Source: Shinella zoogloeoides
GTDB lineage: Bacteria > Pseudomonadota > Alphaproteobacteria > Rhizobiales > Rhizobiaceae
Length of the DNA stretch: 64,000 nt
Assembly: GCF_022682305.1 (NCBI RefSeq)
Contig: NZ_CP093529.1
Location: forward strand, 358,313-422,312
Direction of reading: 5' to 3'
In this document: positions 1-8,429 of the stretch, piece after piece
Layout of the letters: each line of letters begins with the position of its first letter
How positions within the stretch are numbered: the stretch's first letter is position 1
Translations under genes and position numbers: made by a program
Notes under the pieces: generated by a model
Seen by the model: only the letters and a program-made list of their open reading frames with translations
Database searches by the model: none
Told to the model about the DNA's origin: nothing

Positions 1-29
1 CGCGGCGCTGTTTGCGTTGATGGGCTTGC

Positions 30-2108
30 TCAGTAGAGCCGGGCGATATCCTCGCGCCGGAAGGGTGCGCGGTCGCGGTCGGCCGGTTCCCCGTAGGTGC
101 GGGCATATTGGTGGCCGGAATAGACGGCGGCGGCGATGATGCCGGGGGCGAGACAGTCGCCGAGGCGGGTCACCGTGCGGATGCCGGCGTCGGCCCACTC
201 CGCCTCGCGCGCCTTCAGGTCCAGCCAGAGGGTTTCGTCCGGCAGGCGCGCGGTGACCGGCACGAGCGTGGCGCAGTCGATGGTCTCGATCCGGTCACTG
301 TAGATGCAGGCGAGGTCCAGCCGGTCCTTCGTGCGACCGGCCAGCGCCTTCGCCGTGACGATCCCGACGCCGACCTCGATGAGGCGCTTCTGCACGCGGC
401 CCTGTTCCAGTGTGTGCTGGCTCCAGGGGGAGACCTGGGATTCCGGCGTCACGAAGGTCACCGCGCGGCCGGCCCGGGCGAGCAGTTCCGCCAGGACGCT
501 GCCCATGTAGTAGCCGTCGTCGTCGAAGACCACGACAGGCCCGTCGCCGGGAACGGCGGCTGCGCCGGCGGAGAGGATGGCGTCGGGCGAGACGACCGCT
601 CCCTCCGGGAGGAAGGCGAGGGGCCGGCGGTGGGTGCGGCCCGCGCCATCGGTACGCCAGCGCGCGCCGGTCGCGATCGCGACATGGGGTATGCCGTATT
701 GCAGCACGTCGTCGGCGGACAGCGGGCTGTGCAGGTAAAGCTCGGCATTGGGGCGCACATTCAACTGGCCGACGCGCCAGTCGCGCACGCGGCCCCAGGT
801 GGCAAGGCCGGGCAGGCGGCATTCGCGCGCGACGCGGCCACCCCATTCCCCGCCGCCTTCAGCCAGGACGACATCGACGCCACGCTGGGCGAGCGCCCGC
901 GCCGCCTCCAGCCCGGCCGGGCCGCCGCCGATGACGAGGGCGGGTTCGGGGGCTTCGGCGGTCGCGATGATTTCCGGGTGCCAGCCCTTGCGCCACTCCT
1001 CGCCGATGGTCGGGTTCTGCGTGCAGCGCATCGGCACGTTTGTGTTGTCGCCGGAAGTGCAGATGTTGCAGCCGATGCATTCGCGGATATCGTCGATGCG
1101 GCCTTCCTCGATCTTTCGCGGCAGGTAGGGATCGGCGATGGAGGGACGTGCGGCGCCGATGAAGTCGAGGATGCCCTGGCGGATCGCCCGCACCATGCTG
1201 TCCGGCGAGGTATAGCGCCCGACGCCCACCACGGGTTTCGTCGTGACGGACTTGACGAAGCGGATGTAGGGTTCCTGGAAACCCTCCTCGGAGAAGCGGG
1301 CTGTCTGGCTGTCGTTCGACCAGCCGGAAAGATTGACGTCCCAGAGATCGGGCAACTCGGCGAGCGCCGTCACGATATCCTTGCCCTCGCCCTCGCAGGT
1401 GATGCCCGAGGGGCCGAGGAGTTCGTCGACGGCGAGGCGGATGGCGAGGGCGCAGCTATCGCCGACGGCCTCGCGCGTATCGTCGATGATCTCGCGGAAG
1501 AGCCGCAGCCGGTTCTCGAAGGAACCGCCGTATTCGTCGGTGCGGTCGTTGTGGCGACGGGACAGGAAGTGCTGCAGCACGCTCATGTCGTGCCCGGCAT
1601 AGAGATAGATGATGTCGAAACCCGCCTTTTTCGCGCGTAGCGCGGCGTTGCGATACCAGCGGCGCATGTCGGCAATGTCGGTCTTGTCCATGGCGCGGGC
1701 CTGGACGGGATCGAGACAGTCGCTGATGACATGGGAGGGGGCGAGGGGGATCATCCGGCTGAAGCGGTTGGCGACATGCAGGCCGTTGTGCACGAGCTGG
1801 ATGGCGGCGAGGCTGCCGTGGGCATGGATGCTCTCGGTGACGGCCGAAAGGGCCGGCAGGTCGCCGTCGTCCCAAAGCCGCGCCTCATTGGCCGGGGTCA
1901 GGTCCGAGGTGGGATGGATTTCCGCCTCCTGGGTGGAGACGACGCCCCAGCCGCCTTCCGCCTTCATGCCGCGCAGCCGGGCTTCCGCATTGGGATAGCG
2001 GTAGCCCATGCCGGAACAGTGCGGCACCTGGTAGAAGCGGTTGCGCGCCGTGACCGGCCCGATCCTGACGGGTTCGAAGAGAATGTCGAAGCGGGGATCA
2101 CGAACCAT
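30..2108 (-). CDS. Trimethylamine-dehydrogenase-like FMN/4Fe-4S/FAD oxidoreductase (N-demethylase candidate)
   Basis: 692 residues with the full three-part build of the trimethylamine dehydrogenase family: an N-terminal old-yellow-enzyme barrel, a 4Fe-4S site and a C-terminal nucleotide-binding half. Visible residues are Cys31 in NRFYQVPHC (the 6-S-cysteinyl-FMN position), Tyr170 and His173 of the active site, cluster cysteines 344, 347, 350 and 362, and GGGPAG at 394-399. Trp263 of the aromatic bowl is kept, but the positions of the other two bowl aromatics appear to be Glu61 and about Asp354, so trimethylamine is an unlikely substrate. Relatives demethylate dimethylglycine, N-methylproline or similar small N-methyl compounds; the substrate is inferred, not seen. 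The gene stands alone, with an inverted repeat about 80-100 nt upstream of its start. Confidence 0.85.
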   Translation of the reverse strand: MVRDPRFDILFEPVRIGPVTARNRFYQVPHCSGMGYRYPNAEARLRGMKAEGGWGVVSTQEAEIHPTSDLTPANEARLWDDGDLPALSAVTESIHAHGSLAAIQLVHNGLHVANRFSRMIPLAPSHVISDCLDPVQARAMDKTDIADMRRWYRNAALRAKKAGFDIIYLYAGHDMSVLQHFLSRRHNDRTDEYGGSFENRLRLFREIIDDTREAVGDSCALAIRLAVDELLGPSGITCEGEGKDIVTALAELPDLWDVNLSGWSNDSQTARFSEEGFQEPYIRFVKSVTTKPVVGVGRYTSPDSMVRAIRQGILDFIGAARPSIADPYLPRKIEEGRIDDIRECIGCNICTSGDNTNVPMRCTQNPTIGEEWRKGWHPEIIATAEAPEPALVIGGGPAGLEAARALAQRGVDVVLAEGGGEWGGRVARECRLPGLATWGRVRDWRVGQLNVRPNAELYLHSPLSADDVLQYGIPHVAIATGARWRTDGAGRTHRRPLAFLPEGAVVSPDAILSAGAAAVPGDGPVVVFDDDGYYMGSVLAELLARAGRAVTFVTPESQVSPWSQHTLEQGRVQKRLIEVGVGIVTAKALAGRTKDRLDLACIYSDRIETIDCATLVPVTARLPDETLWLDLKAREAEWADAGIRTVTRLGDCLAPGIIAAAVYSGHQYARTYGEPADRDRAPFRREDIARLY

Positions 2109-2185
2109 GTCTTGCCATCCTGAAAGGGCCGGTGCTGCTCTGTTTATGGCGGCAGGATATCGGGATTGTATCCGGGAACAAGCAG

Positions 2186-2209
2186 ATTGTTATACATTTG
2201 CATAACAAT
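2186..2209. promoter_or_regulatory. Inverted repeat, probable operator upstream of the dehydrogenase
   Basis: ATTGTTAT and ATAACAAT form a perfect 8-bp inverted repeat with an 8-nt spacer, in an AT-rich island of an otherwise GC-rich gap. It lies 78-101 nt upstream of the start of the minus-strand dehydrogenase and just downstream of the stop of the FtsI-like gene. The position suits an activator or repressor of the dehydrogenase; the cognate regulator is not in the window. Confidence 0.5.
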
Positions 2210-2226
2210 GTTTGCGCGATGCGCGC

Positions 2227-3987
2227 TTAATAGTCGATCAGCCGCAGATCCGACGAGGCGTCCGCAAAGCGGGGCTGGACGCCGAGGAGGGGCGCGGTAC
2301 GGCGGATGATCGCTTTGACCATCGGTGCGGCGTTGGAGGCGGCGGTGCGCGCGCCATTCTCGCCGGTACGTGGAGCATCGATGATGGACAGGACGATGTA
2401 GCGCGGCTTGTCCATGGGGAAGGCGGCAAGGAAGGAGTTGAAGTTGCTGGTCTTGGAATAGCGGCCGTTGATGACTTTCTCGGCCGTGCCGGTCTTGCCA
2501 CCCACAAGGAAGCCCTCGACCTGCGCATGCCTGCCCGAGCCGATCTGGCCGTTCCGGTCGTAGAGAGTGCGCATGTCGGCGCTGGTCGTGTCCTTGAGGA
2601 CGCGCGTGGCGAGCGACTGTGCGACATCCCGGGAGCGCGGCAGGAAGGTCGGCGGGATGAGGTGGCCACCATTCATCAGCGCCGCCGCTGCGGCGGCAGT
2701 CTGCAGGGGGGTGGTCGAAACGCCGTGGCCGAAGGAGATCGTGACGGAATTGATCTTCTTCCAGTTTCGCGGCTGGGTGGGCGTCGCGACGCCCGGCATC
2801 TCCGTCTCCAGCTTCGAGAGCAGGCCAAGCCGGGTGAAGAACTGCTGGTGATTCTCGATGCCGACCATGTCGGCTACGGCGGCTGTGCCGATGTTGGAGG
2901 AATACTGGAAGACTTCCGGAATGGAGAGAGGACGGTTCTTGCCCTTGAAGTCGCGGATGGTGAAGCCGCCCATCCGGATCGGGCGGGAGGCGTCGACGAC
3001 GGAGTTCAGCGCGATCTTGCCTTCGTCCAGCCCCATGGCGAGCGTGAAGCTCTTGAAGGTCGACCCCATCTCGAAGGTCGCGTTGCTGATGCGGTTGAAC
3101 CAGCCCTTCTCATACTCCTTGTCGATACTGCCGTCGGTGAGCCGCCGCGAGGGTTCGTTCGGGTCGTAGTCGGGAACCGAGGCCATCGCGAGCACTTCGC
3201 CGGTTTGCGCGTCGAGGATCACCGCGCCGGCCGCTTCCGCCTCGTAGTCGACCATGGCCTTGGCGGCGACCTCGCGCACGATGTTCTGGACGCGCAGGTC
3301 GATGGAGAGTTTCACGGGTTCGAGCCGTGTGTCGTTGGTGAGGCCGGCGGCGCGCAGGTCCGCGAGGCCCTGCTGGTCGAGATACCGTTCCATGCCGGCG
3401 AGGCCCTGGTTGTCCACGTTGACATGACCGACGATATGGGCGGCGGTGACGCCACCCGGATAGAAGCGCCGCTTTTCCGGCCGGAAGCCGATGCCCGGCA
3501 AGCCGAGCGCCAGGATTTCGGCCTGCTGCTTGGGCGTGAGCTGGCGGCGTAGCCATTGGAAGGCGCTGTTCGAGTGCAGCTTGCGATGCGTTTCGCGCCA
3601 GTCGAGGTTGGGCACGACCAGCGCCAGCTTCTCCACCACCTCGTCGGCGTCGATGATGCGGCGCGGTTCGGCATAGAGCGAGACCGTGTTGAGGTCGGTC
3701 GCTAGCAGCAGGCCGTTGCGGTCCGTGAGGTCGGGGCGGGAGGCGACGGCATGCGCGCCCGCATCGATGGCGGCCGATTGCAGCGGCTCGTTGAGGCCGT
3801 ACTGGAGAAGGCGCGCGCCGAGCGCAAGATAGGCTGCAAGAAAGAGGCCGATGAGGATGGCGAGGCGCTGACGCGCCTGCTTGCGGCGGCGCGCATTGGT
3901 GCCGAGGAAGGTCGCGTCGCGAAGACCGGGCTGCGGCCCGATCGTAAAATGCGCGCGGCTCTTCAGCCGCATGATGAATGCGATCAT
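2227..3987 (-). CDS. FtsI/PBP3-type peptidoglycan D,D-transpeptidase
   Basis: 586 residues. A class B penicillin-binding protein: cytoplasmic tail, one membrane anchor at about 42-58, a dimerisation domain and a C-terminal transpeptidase domain. The active-site motifs are complete: STFK at 309-312 (Ser309 nucleophile), SSN at 363-365 and KTG at 498-500. It would cross-link septal peptidoglycan in the periplasm. It is not in a dcw cluster, so it is probably a second FtsI-like paralogue rather than the main ftsI. The start is uncertain: the first ATG has AGGGA almost touching it, while Met6 (3972) has a longer spacing. A perfect CtrA box lies 122 nt upstream. Confidence 0.88.
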   Translation of the reverse strand: MIAFIMRLKSRAHFTIGPQPGLRDATFLGTNARRRKQARQRLAILIGLFLAAYLALGARLLQYGLNEPLQSAAIDAGAHAVASRPDLTDRNGLLLATDLNTVSLYAEPRRIIDADEVVEKLALVVPNLDWRETHRKLHSNSAFQWLRRQLTPKQQAEILALGLPGIGFRPEKRRFYPGGVTAAHIVGHVNVDNQGLAGMERYLDQQGLADLRAAGLTNDTRLEPVKLSIDLRVQNIVREVAAKAMVDYEAEAAGAVILDAQTGEVLAMASVPDYDPNEPSRRLTDGSIDKEYEKGWFNRISNATFEMGSTFKSFTLAMGLDEGKIALNSVVDASRPIRMGGFTIRDFKGKNRPLSIPEVFQYSSNIGTAAVADMVGIENHQQFFTRLGLLSKLETEMPGVATPTQPRNWKKINSVTISFGHGVSTTPLQTAAAAAALMNGGHLIPPTFLPRSRDVAQSLATRVLKDTTSADMRTLYDRNGQIGSGRHAQVEGFLVGGKTGTAEKVINGRYSKTSNFNSFLAAFPMDKPRYIVLSIIDAPRTGENGARTAASNAAPMVKAIIRRTAPLLGVQPRFADASSDLRLIDY

Positions 3988-4108
3988 TCCCTACCTGCCC
4001 AGGAGTTCGCAGCCTGCCCGAACGGCGACCGTCACGATCCGGTAGATGAAAACCTGCGGGCAAAGAGTTGAAACGCCAAGGGAAATGTCGGGAAGCGGCG
4101 GCGGATCA

Positions 4109-4123
4109 TTAAAGTTGCATTAA
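4109..4123. promoter_or_regulatory. CtrA binding site (TTAA-N7-TTAA)
   Basis: TTAAAGTTGCATTAA matches the full CtrA consensus TTAA-N7-TTAA exactly. It lies in the divergent gap between the FtsI-like gene (start 3987, minus) and the TRAP operon (start 4291, plus). CtrA is the master cell-cycle regulator of alphaproteobacteria, so the division-type PBP is the likely target. The remainder of the 303-nt gap (3988-4290) is AT-rich and shows no ORF. Confidence 0.6.
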
Positions 4124-4247
4124 TATACATTTAAAATTGCTTACGGCCGATTAAGGACTGCGGCCGGCAGGAGCGCTGTACGCGGGCGGGGAAGGTCTGC
4201 CGGGATTCTTGACATTTGCACGGAAAACGGTTGACAGTCGATATCTC

Positions 4248-4255
4248 TGTATACA
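4248..4255. promoter_or_regulatory. TGTATACA palindrome before the TRAP operon
   Basis: A perfect 8-bp palindrome, TGTATACA, 36-43 nt upstream of the dctQ start. Two TTGACA hexamers precede it at 4209-4214 and 4231-4236, although neither has an ideally spaced -10. GTATAC-centred palindromes are typical operators of GntR-family regulators of TRAP uptake genes, so operator function is inferred. No GntR gene is present in the window. Confidence 0.4.
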
Positions 4256-4290
4256 TTTTAAATACAAAAAGAATTTTAGAGGGATGCAAT

Positions 4291-4905
4291 ATGTCGACAG
4301 AAAATGCGCCGACGGATCGCTCCACATGGGCGGACGGGGTCACGCAGCTATCCCAGGTTATCCTGCGCGGTGAGAAAGCCCTTGCCGGGTTTTTCATGAC
4401 GGTGCTGCTCGTGCTGATCCTGGTGAATGTCGTGACGCGCTTCGCCCGGGTGCCGATCTACTGGATCGACGAAGCCTCGATCTTCGCGATGATCTGGCTC
4501 GGCTTCATCGGCGCGTCGGTCATGACGCGGCTGCGTATCGATTTTGCGGTCACCCTCCTGGCGGACCAGCTTTCGACAAAATGGGTCGCACGGCTGCGCG
4601 CGCTTGCCACGGCCGTCTCGCTGCTCTTCGCGGTGGGGTTTGCGGTTGTATGCTGGCTTTGGCTGGATCCGGTGGGCATTGCCTCGCATGGCTTCGATGC
4701 CCAGGCCTATGCCGCCGAGACGTTCAATTTCCTCTACACGGAACGGACGCAGACGCTGGAATGGCCGACCTGGATCGTCAATCTCATCCTGCCGATCTTC
4801 GCGCTGACGCTGATCGTCCACAACGCCGCCAACCTACTTGAAGACCTCGGCCTTGCGCGCAAGCGCGAGCAGGTATCGCTGACGAGCGCGGAAGGAGCCG
4901 CCTGA
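4291..4905 (+). CDS. dctQ: TRAP transporter small permease (DctQ family)
   Basis: 204 residues and four predicted membrane segments, the size and layout of DctQ. The conserved EASIFAMIWLGFIGASV stretch near helix 2 is visible. DctQ is the small membrane subunit that pairs with DctM for sodium-driven import of organic acids delivered by the periplasmic DctP protein. The start at 4291 is chosen because AGAGGGA sits 6 nt upstream; an in-frame upstream ATG at 4216 lacks such a site and falls in the promoter. Its TGA overlaps the dctM ATG by one base, indicating coupled translation. Confidence 0.9.
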   Translation: MSTENAPTDRSTWADGVTQLSQVILRGEKALAGFFMTVLLVLILVNVVTRFARVPIYWIDEASIFAMIWLGFIGASVMTRLRIDFAVTLLADQLSTKWVARLRALATAVSLLFAVGFAVVCWLWLDPVGIASHGFDAQAYAAETFNFLYTERTQTLEWPTWIVNLILPIFALTLIVHNAANLLEDLGLARKREQVSLTSAEGAA

Positions 4906-6167
4906 TGTTCACCTTCGGCGCATTCGTCGTCCTCATGCTCGTGGGCCTGCCGATCTCCATCGTGCTCTGCCTGACGGCCGCGGCCTATATCTGGCAGAGC
5001 GACAATACGGTCCTCTTCGCCTCCTATCCCACCCAGATGTTCATGGGACTGGATAGCTATGGCCTGATCGCCATTCCGCTCTTCATCCTCATCGGCGAGA
5101 TCATGAACGGCGGCGGCATCACGCGGCGCATCATCGACATGGCGATGGCCTTCGTCGGCGCGCTCAAGGGCGGCCTTGCCTATGTAAACCTGCTTGCCAA
5201 CATGTTCGTGGCGTCGATCCTCGGCTCGGCCGCGGCGCAGGTCGCACTGATGTCGCAGATGATCGTGCCGGAAATGGTGAAGAAGGGCTACGACAAGACC
5301 TTCGCCGCCGGCCTCACCGCCTATGCGGGCATGCTCGGGCCGATCATTCCGCCCTCCATCATGTTCGTCGTCTACAGCGTCATCGCGCAGGTGCCCGTCG
5401 GCACCATGCTGGCCGCGGGCATCATCCCGGGTATCATCCTCACCGTCGCCTTCTGCGTGGTGATCGCGCTGATGGGCTATGTCTACAACTATCCGCGCGG
5501 CGCGAGCCTGCCGATGCGCGAGCGCGTGACGATCACGCTGAAGGCCCTGCCGACCCTCATCATCCCGCTGATCATCGTCGGGTCCATCGTGACCGGGCTT
5601 GCCAACCCGACCGAGGCTGCCGCCATGGGCGTCGTCGCCGCCGTCCTCGTTGGACGCTATGTGACCGGCGACCTCAGCCTGAAGCAGCTTCCGGCCATGT
5701 TCGTCAAGGCCGGCGTCCTGTCGGCGGGCATCCTGTTCCTGATCGCCGCGGCGGCCGTGTTCTCGTGGGTTCTCGTCTACGGCATGGTGCCACAGCGCGT
5801 GGCGGAATGGATCCAGACCATCGCCAAGGACCCGATCACCTTCATGCTGCTGGTCAACGTGATCCTGCTCGTCATCGGCACGGTGATCGATGGCGCGCCC
5901 GGCCTTATCATGACAGTCCCGATCCTGCTGCCGATCGCCACCGACGTCTACGGTATCGATCCCGTGCATTTCGGCGTCGTCGCGGTGATCAACCTCGTGC
6001 TCGGCTTCCTCTCTCCGCCGGTCGGCCTGAACTTCTTCATCGCCGCCGCGGTGACTGGAGCCAAGCCCGGCAAGATGTTCATCGTCACGCTGCCGTTCTT
6101 CGTCATCTGCTGCATCATCCTGGTGCTGCTGTCGATCTTCCCGGCGCTGTCGACCTACTTCGCCTGA
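4905..6167 (+). CDS. dctM: TRAP transporter large permease (DctM family)
   Basis: 420 residues, highly hydrophobic with about 12 membrane segments, the normal length for DctM. Typical family stretches are AGMLGPIIPPSIMFVVY (the first P-rich re-entrant region) and GFLSPPVGLNFF near the C-terminus. It forms the translocation channel in the inner membrane. It overlaps dctQ by one base and is followed 29 nt later by dctP, so the three genes form one operon. The substrate cannot be read from the permease. Confidence 0.93.
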   Translation: MFTFGAFVVLMLVGLPISIVLCLTAAAYIWQSDNTVLFASYPTQMFMGLDSYGLIAIPLFILIGEIMNGGGITRRIIDMAMAFVGALKGGLAYVNLLANMFVASILGSAAAQVALMSQMIVPEMVKKGYDKTFAAGLTAYAGMLGPIIPPSIMFVVYSVIAQVPVGTMLAAGIIPGIILTVAFCVVIALMGYVYNYPRGASLPMRERVTITLKALPTLIIPLIIVGSIVTGLANPTEAAAMGVVAAVLVGRYVTGDLSLKQLPAMFVKAGVLSAGILFLIAAAAVFSWVLVYGMVPQRVAEWIQTIAKDPITFMLLVNVILLVIGTVIDGAPGLIMTVPILLPIATDVYGIDPVHFGVVAVINLVLGFLSPPVGLNFFIAAAVTGAKPGKMFIVTLPFFVICCIILVLLSIFPALSTYFA

Positions 6168-6196
6168 TCACCAACTCACAACAGAGGGAACCTGCC

Positions 6197-7192
6197 ATGA
6201 ACATTACCCGTCGTACCCTGATGAAAAGCGTATCGCTCGGCGCGGCGATGGCCGTATCCGCGCCGTCGATCCTGCGCGCACAGGAGGCCAAGGTCTATCG
6301 CCTCGGTATCACCACGCCTCCGGGCCACCCGTGGAACCTTGCGGCCGAAGCCGTCGGTAAGCGTCTCGCCGAGGAGACCGGCGGCCGCCTCTCGATCCAA
6401 GTCTTCCCGTCGAACCAGCTCGGCAACGAAGGCGCGATGCTGCAGCAGATGCAGTCCGGCGCACTCGATCTCGGCTGGATCATGACCGCCGAACTCGGCT
6501 CGCGTATTCCGCAGATCGCCGCCATCAATGCGCCCTGGCTCGTCAAGAGCACGGAGAAGGTCGCAGCGCTCGTTCGCCATCCGGTCGCGATGAAGCTGCT
6601 TGATGTCCTGCCGGCCCAGACGGGCACCATTGGCCTTGGTTACGGCATCACCACGTTGCGCGTCGTCTTCACCGGCAAGGAGACCGGCGGCATCGAGGAC
6701 ATCCAGGGCATGAAGCTGCGCATCAATACGACGCCGGCCTACCGCGATTTCTATCAACTCCTCGGCGCCGCGCCGACGCCGATCCCGACGCCGCAGGTGT
6801 TCGACGCCATGTCCAACGGCCAGGTGGACGGCCTGGAAGCCGACCTCGACCTGTCCTGGAACCAGCGCTACGACAAGGTTGCCAAGACCATGCTGCGCAT
6901 GAACGCCATCTTCATGCCCTGCGTGGCGCTTGCTTCCGGCCGCGTCTGGAAGGGTGTCCCGGAGGCTGATCGCGAGCTGATCGCCCGCCTGACGCGCGAA
7001 GAACTCGACAAGCAGATCGATGCGACCGTCGCCAAGGAAGCGACGCTCCTGCAGAACTTCAAGGACACCGGCATCAAGATCGTCGATGTGAACCTCGAGA
7101 ACACCGCGGAAATCATCAGCGCCTATGATGCGATCTGGCTGCCCAAGGCGCCGGTTCTGAAGGAACTGCGCGAAGTCGGCGCAACCCTTTGA
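6197..7192 (+). CDS. dctP: TRAP transporter periplasmic solute-binding protein (DctP family)
   Basis: 331 residues. The leader begins MNITRRTLMKS, a twin-arginine-like motif, and the mature protein probably starts after SILRAQ near residue 25. The conserved carboxylate-binding Arg is in KLRINTTP, followed by PQVFDAMSNGQVDGLEAD, typical of DctP. It captures a carboxylate in the periplasm and delivers it to DctQM. The start at 6197 has AGAGGGAA about 8 nt upstream; the open frame extends much further upstream inside dctM but that part is a shadow. Ligand unknown; the demethylase at 30-2108 might act on the imported compound, but this is only proximity. Confidence 0.92.
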   Translation: MNITRRTLMKSVSLGAAMAVSAPSILRAQEAKVYRLGITTPPGHPWNLAAEAVGKRLAEETGGRLSIQVFPSNQLGNEGAMLQQMQSGALDLGWIMTAELGSRIPQIAAINAPWLVKSTEKVAALVRHPVAMKLLDVLPAQTGTIGLGYGITTLRVVFTGKETGGIEDIQGMKLRINTTPAYRDFYQLLGAAPTPIPTPQVFDAMSNGQVDGLEADLDLSWNQRYDKVAKTMLRMNAIFMPCVALASGRVWKGVPEADRELIARLTREELDKQIDATVAKEATLLQNFKDTGIKIVDVNLENTAEIISAYDAIWLPKAPVLKELREVGATL

Positions 7193-7259
7193 GATAAAAG
7201 GGTTCTCCCTGTCTGAGAGCCTGCCGTTCTTGCGGCGGGAGACGGAAGAGACCGGACTG

Positions 7260-7284
7260 GCAGGCGGCCCTTGTGGCCGCCTGC
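7260..7284 (+). terminator. Stem-loop after the TRAP operon
   Basis: GCAGGCGGCC (7260-7269) pairs perfectly with GGCCGCCTGC (7275-7284) around a 5-nt loop. It lies 68 nt past the dctP stop and before the carboxypeptidase gene. There is no U-run after the stem, so it may need Rho or act only as an mRNA-stabilising hairpin. Confidence 0.6.
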
Positions 7285-7363
7285 GCCGTTTGGCGCGGGG
7301 GCGGATGCTTGAATTTGCCGGGTACATCGTGCCATTAGGACGTCTTCCTCCGGAGAATGGCAC

Positions 7364-8419
7364 ATGACCAAAGACACGATGGCCGGACGGCCATGGAAGA
7401 AACTGGCGTTCATCGCATCCCTTTTCGCCTATGCGACGGCCGCGCAGGCGACCCCCGTGCTGGTGGTGGACGCCGACAGCCATCAGGTGCTCTACCAGGA
7501 AGATGCCGGCGTGCCCTGGTATCCGGCCTCCACGACCAAGCTCATGTCGGCCTTCATCGTGTTCGAGGCGCTGCGCGCCGGCGATGTCACCCTGAAGACG
7601 CCCGTCACCATGACGCGCAACGCGACGAAGCAGGCCTTTCTGGAATCCGGCCTGACCTTCGGGCGGGTGATGACGTTGGAGGACGCGCTGTTCGCCATGC
7701 TCACCGCCTCGGCAAACGACGTCGCCGTGGCGCTAGCGGAGGCCGTCGCGCCCGATGAGAAGGCCTTCGTGCAGCGCATGAACGATGCCGCCGCCCGCCT
7801 CGGCCTGAACGGCACCCGCTTCACCAATCCGAACGGCCTGTTCGACAAGCAGAACTACACGACCGCGCGTGACCTGGCGCTGCTCGGCATGGAGGTGGAC
7901 CGGGCGTTCCCCGAATATCGCCGCTTCTTCCAGGCCTCGGCGGTGACGATCGACGGCAAGGAGATCAAGTCCAACAACCTGCTCCTGACCCGCTTCAGCG
8001 GCACGGTCGGCATGAAGACCGGCTTCCTCTGTGCGTCCGGGCGAAACTTCGTGGGCCTTGCCGAGCGCAATGAGCGACGCGTGATGGTTGTCGTGCTGGG
8101 CGCGACGACGGAGCGGGAGCGCAACGAGCGTTCCGCGCAGTTCCTGACGCAGGCTTTCGCCGGCAAGCTACCGGCCGGCGGCGGCAGCGTCGAAAACGTC
8201 GCGAACCGGCGCGATGTCGCGCCCGAGGACATGCGCATCCGTCTCTGCACTGACAAGAGCGCGGAATACGAGGCCAGCCGCGACGCGCTCTACCCGATGG
8301 GCCTGCCGGGTCACGAGACCTATCTGCAGGATCAATTGCCGGGCGGTGTCCATGCGATCAGCACCTGGGCGGACGACAAGGCCGTAGATGTGCCGGTTCC
8401 CGCCCGGCGGCCATCGTGA
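7364..8419 (+). CDS. D-alanyl-D-alanine carboxypeptidase (DacF/PBP5-6 type, S11)
   Basis: 351 residues with a signal peptide (about 1-28, cleavage after AAQA). The S11 catalytic motifs are STTK 56-59 (Ser56 nucleophile), SAN 116-118 and KTG 218-220. It trims the terminal D-Ala from peptidoglycan stem peptides in the periplasm and so limits cross-linking. GGAGA lies 7 nt upstream of the ATG. The C-terminal tail after about residue 270 is not obviously the PBP5 beta domain and ends in a proline/arginine-rich stretch. It is transcribed alone and converges on a LysR gene 10 nt away. Confidence 0.9.
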   Translation: MTKDTMAGRPWKKLAFIASLFAYATAAQATPVLVVDADSHQVLYQEDAGVPWYPASTTKLMSAFIVFEALRAGDVTLKTPVTMTRNATKQAFLESGLTFGRVMTLEDALFAMLTASANDVAVALAEAVAPDEKAFVQRMNDAAARLGLNGTRFTNPNGLFDKQNYTTARDLALLGMEVDRAFPEYRRFFQASAVTIDGKEIKSNNLLLTRFSGTVGMKTGFLCASGRNFVGLAERNERRVMVVVLGATTERERNERSAQFLTQAFAGKLPAGGGSVENVANRRDVAPEDMRIRLCTDKSAEYEASRDALYPMGLPGHETYLQDQLPGGVHAISTWADDKAVDVPVPARRPS

Positions 8420-8429
8420 GCGTCGTCGT

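Noticed and set aside
108..1640. Long plus-strand open frame opposite the dehydrogenase gene
   Set aside because: It is the antisense shadow of a clear TMADH-family gene; its translation is Gly/Ala/Arg-rich without motifs, as expected in high-GC DNA.
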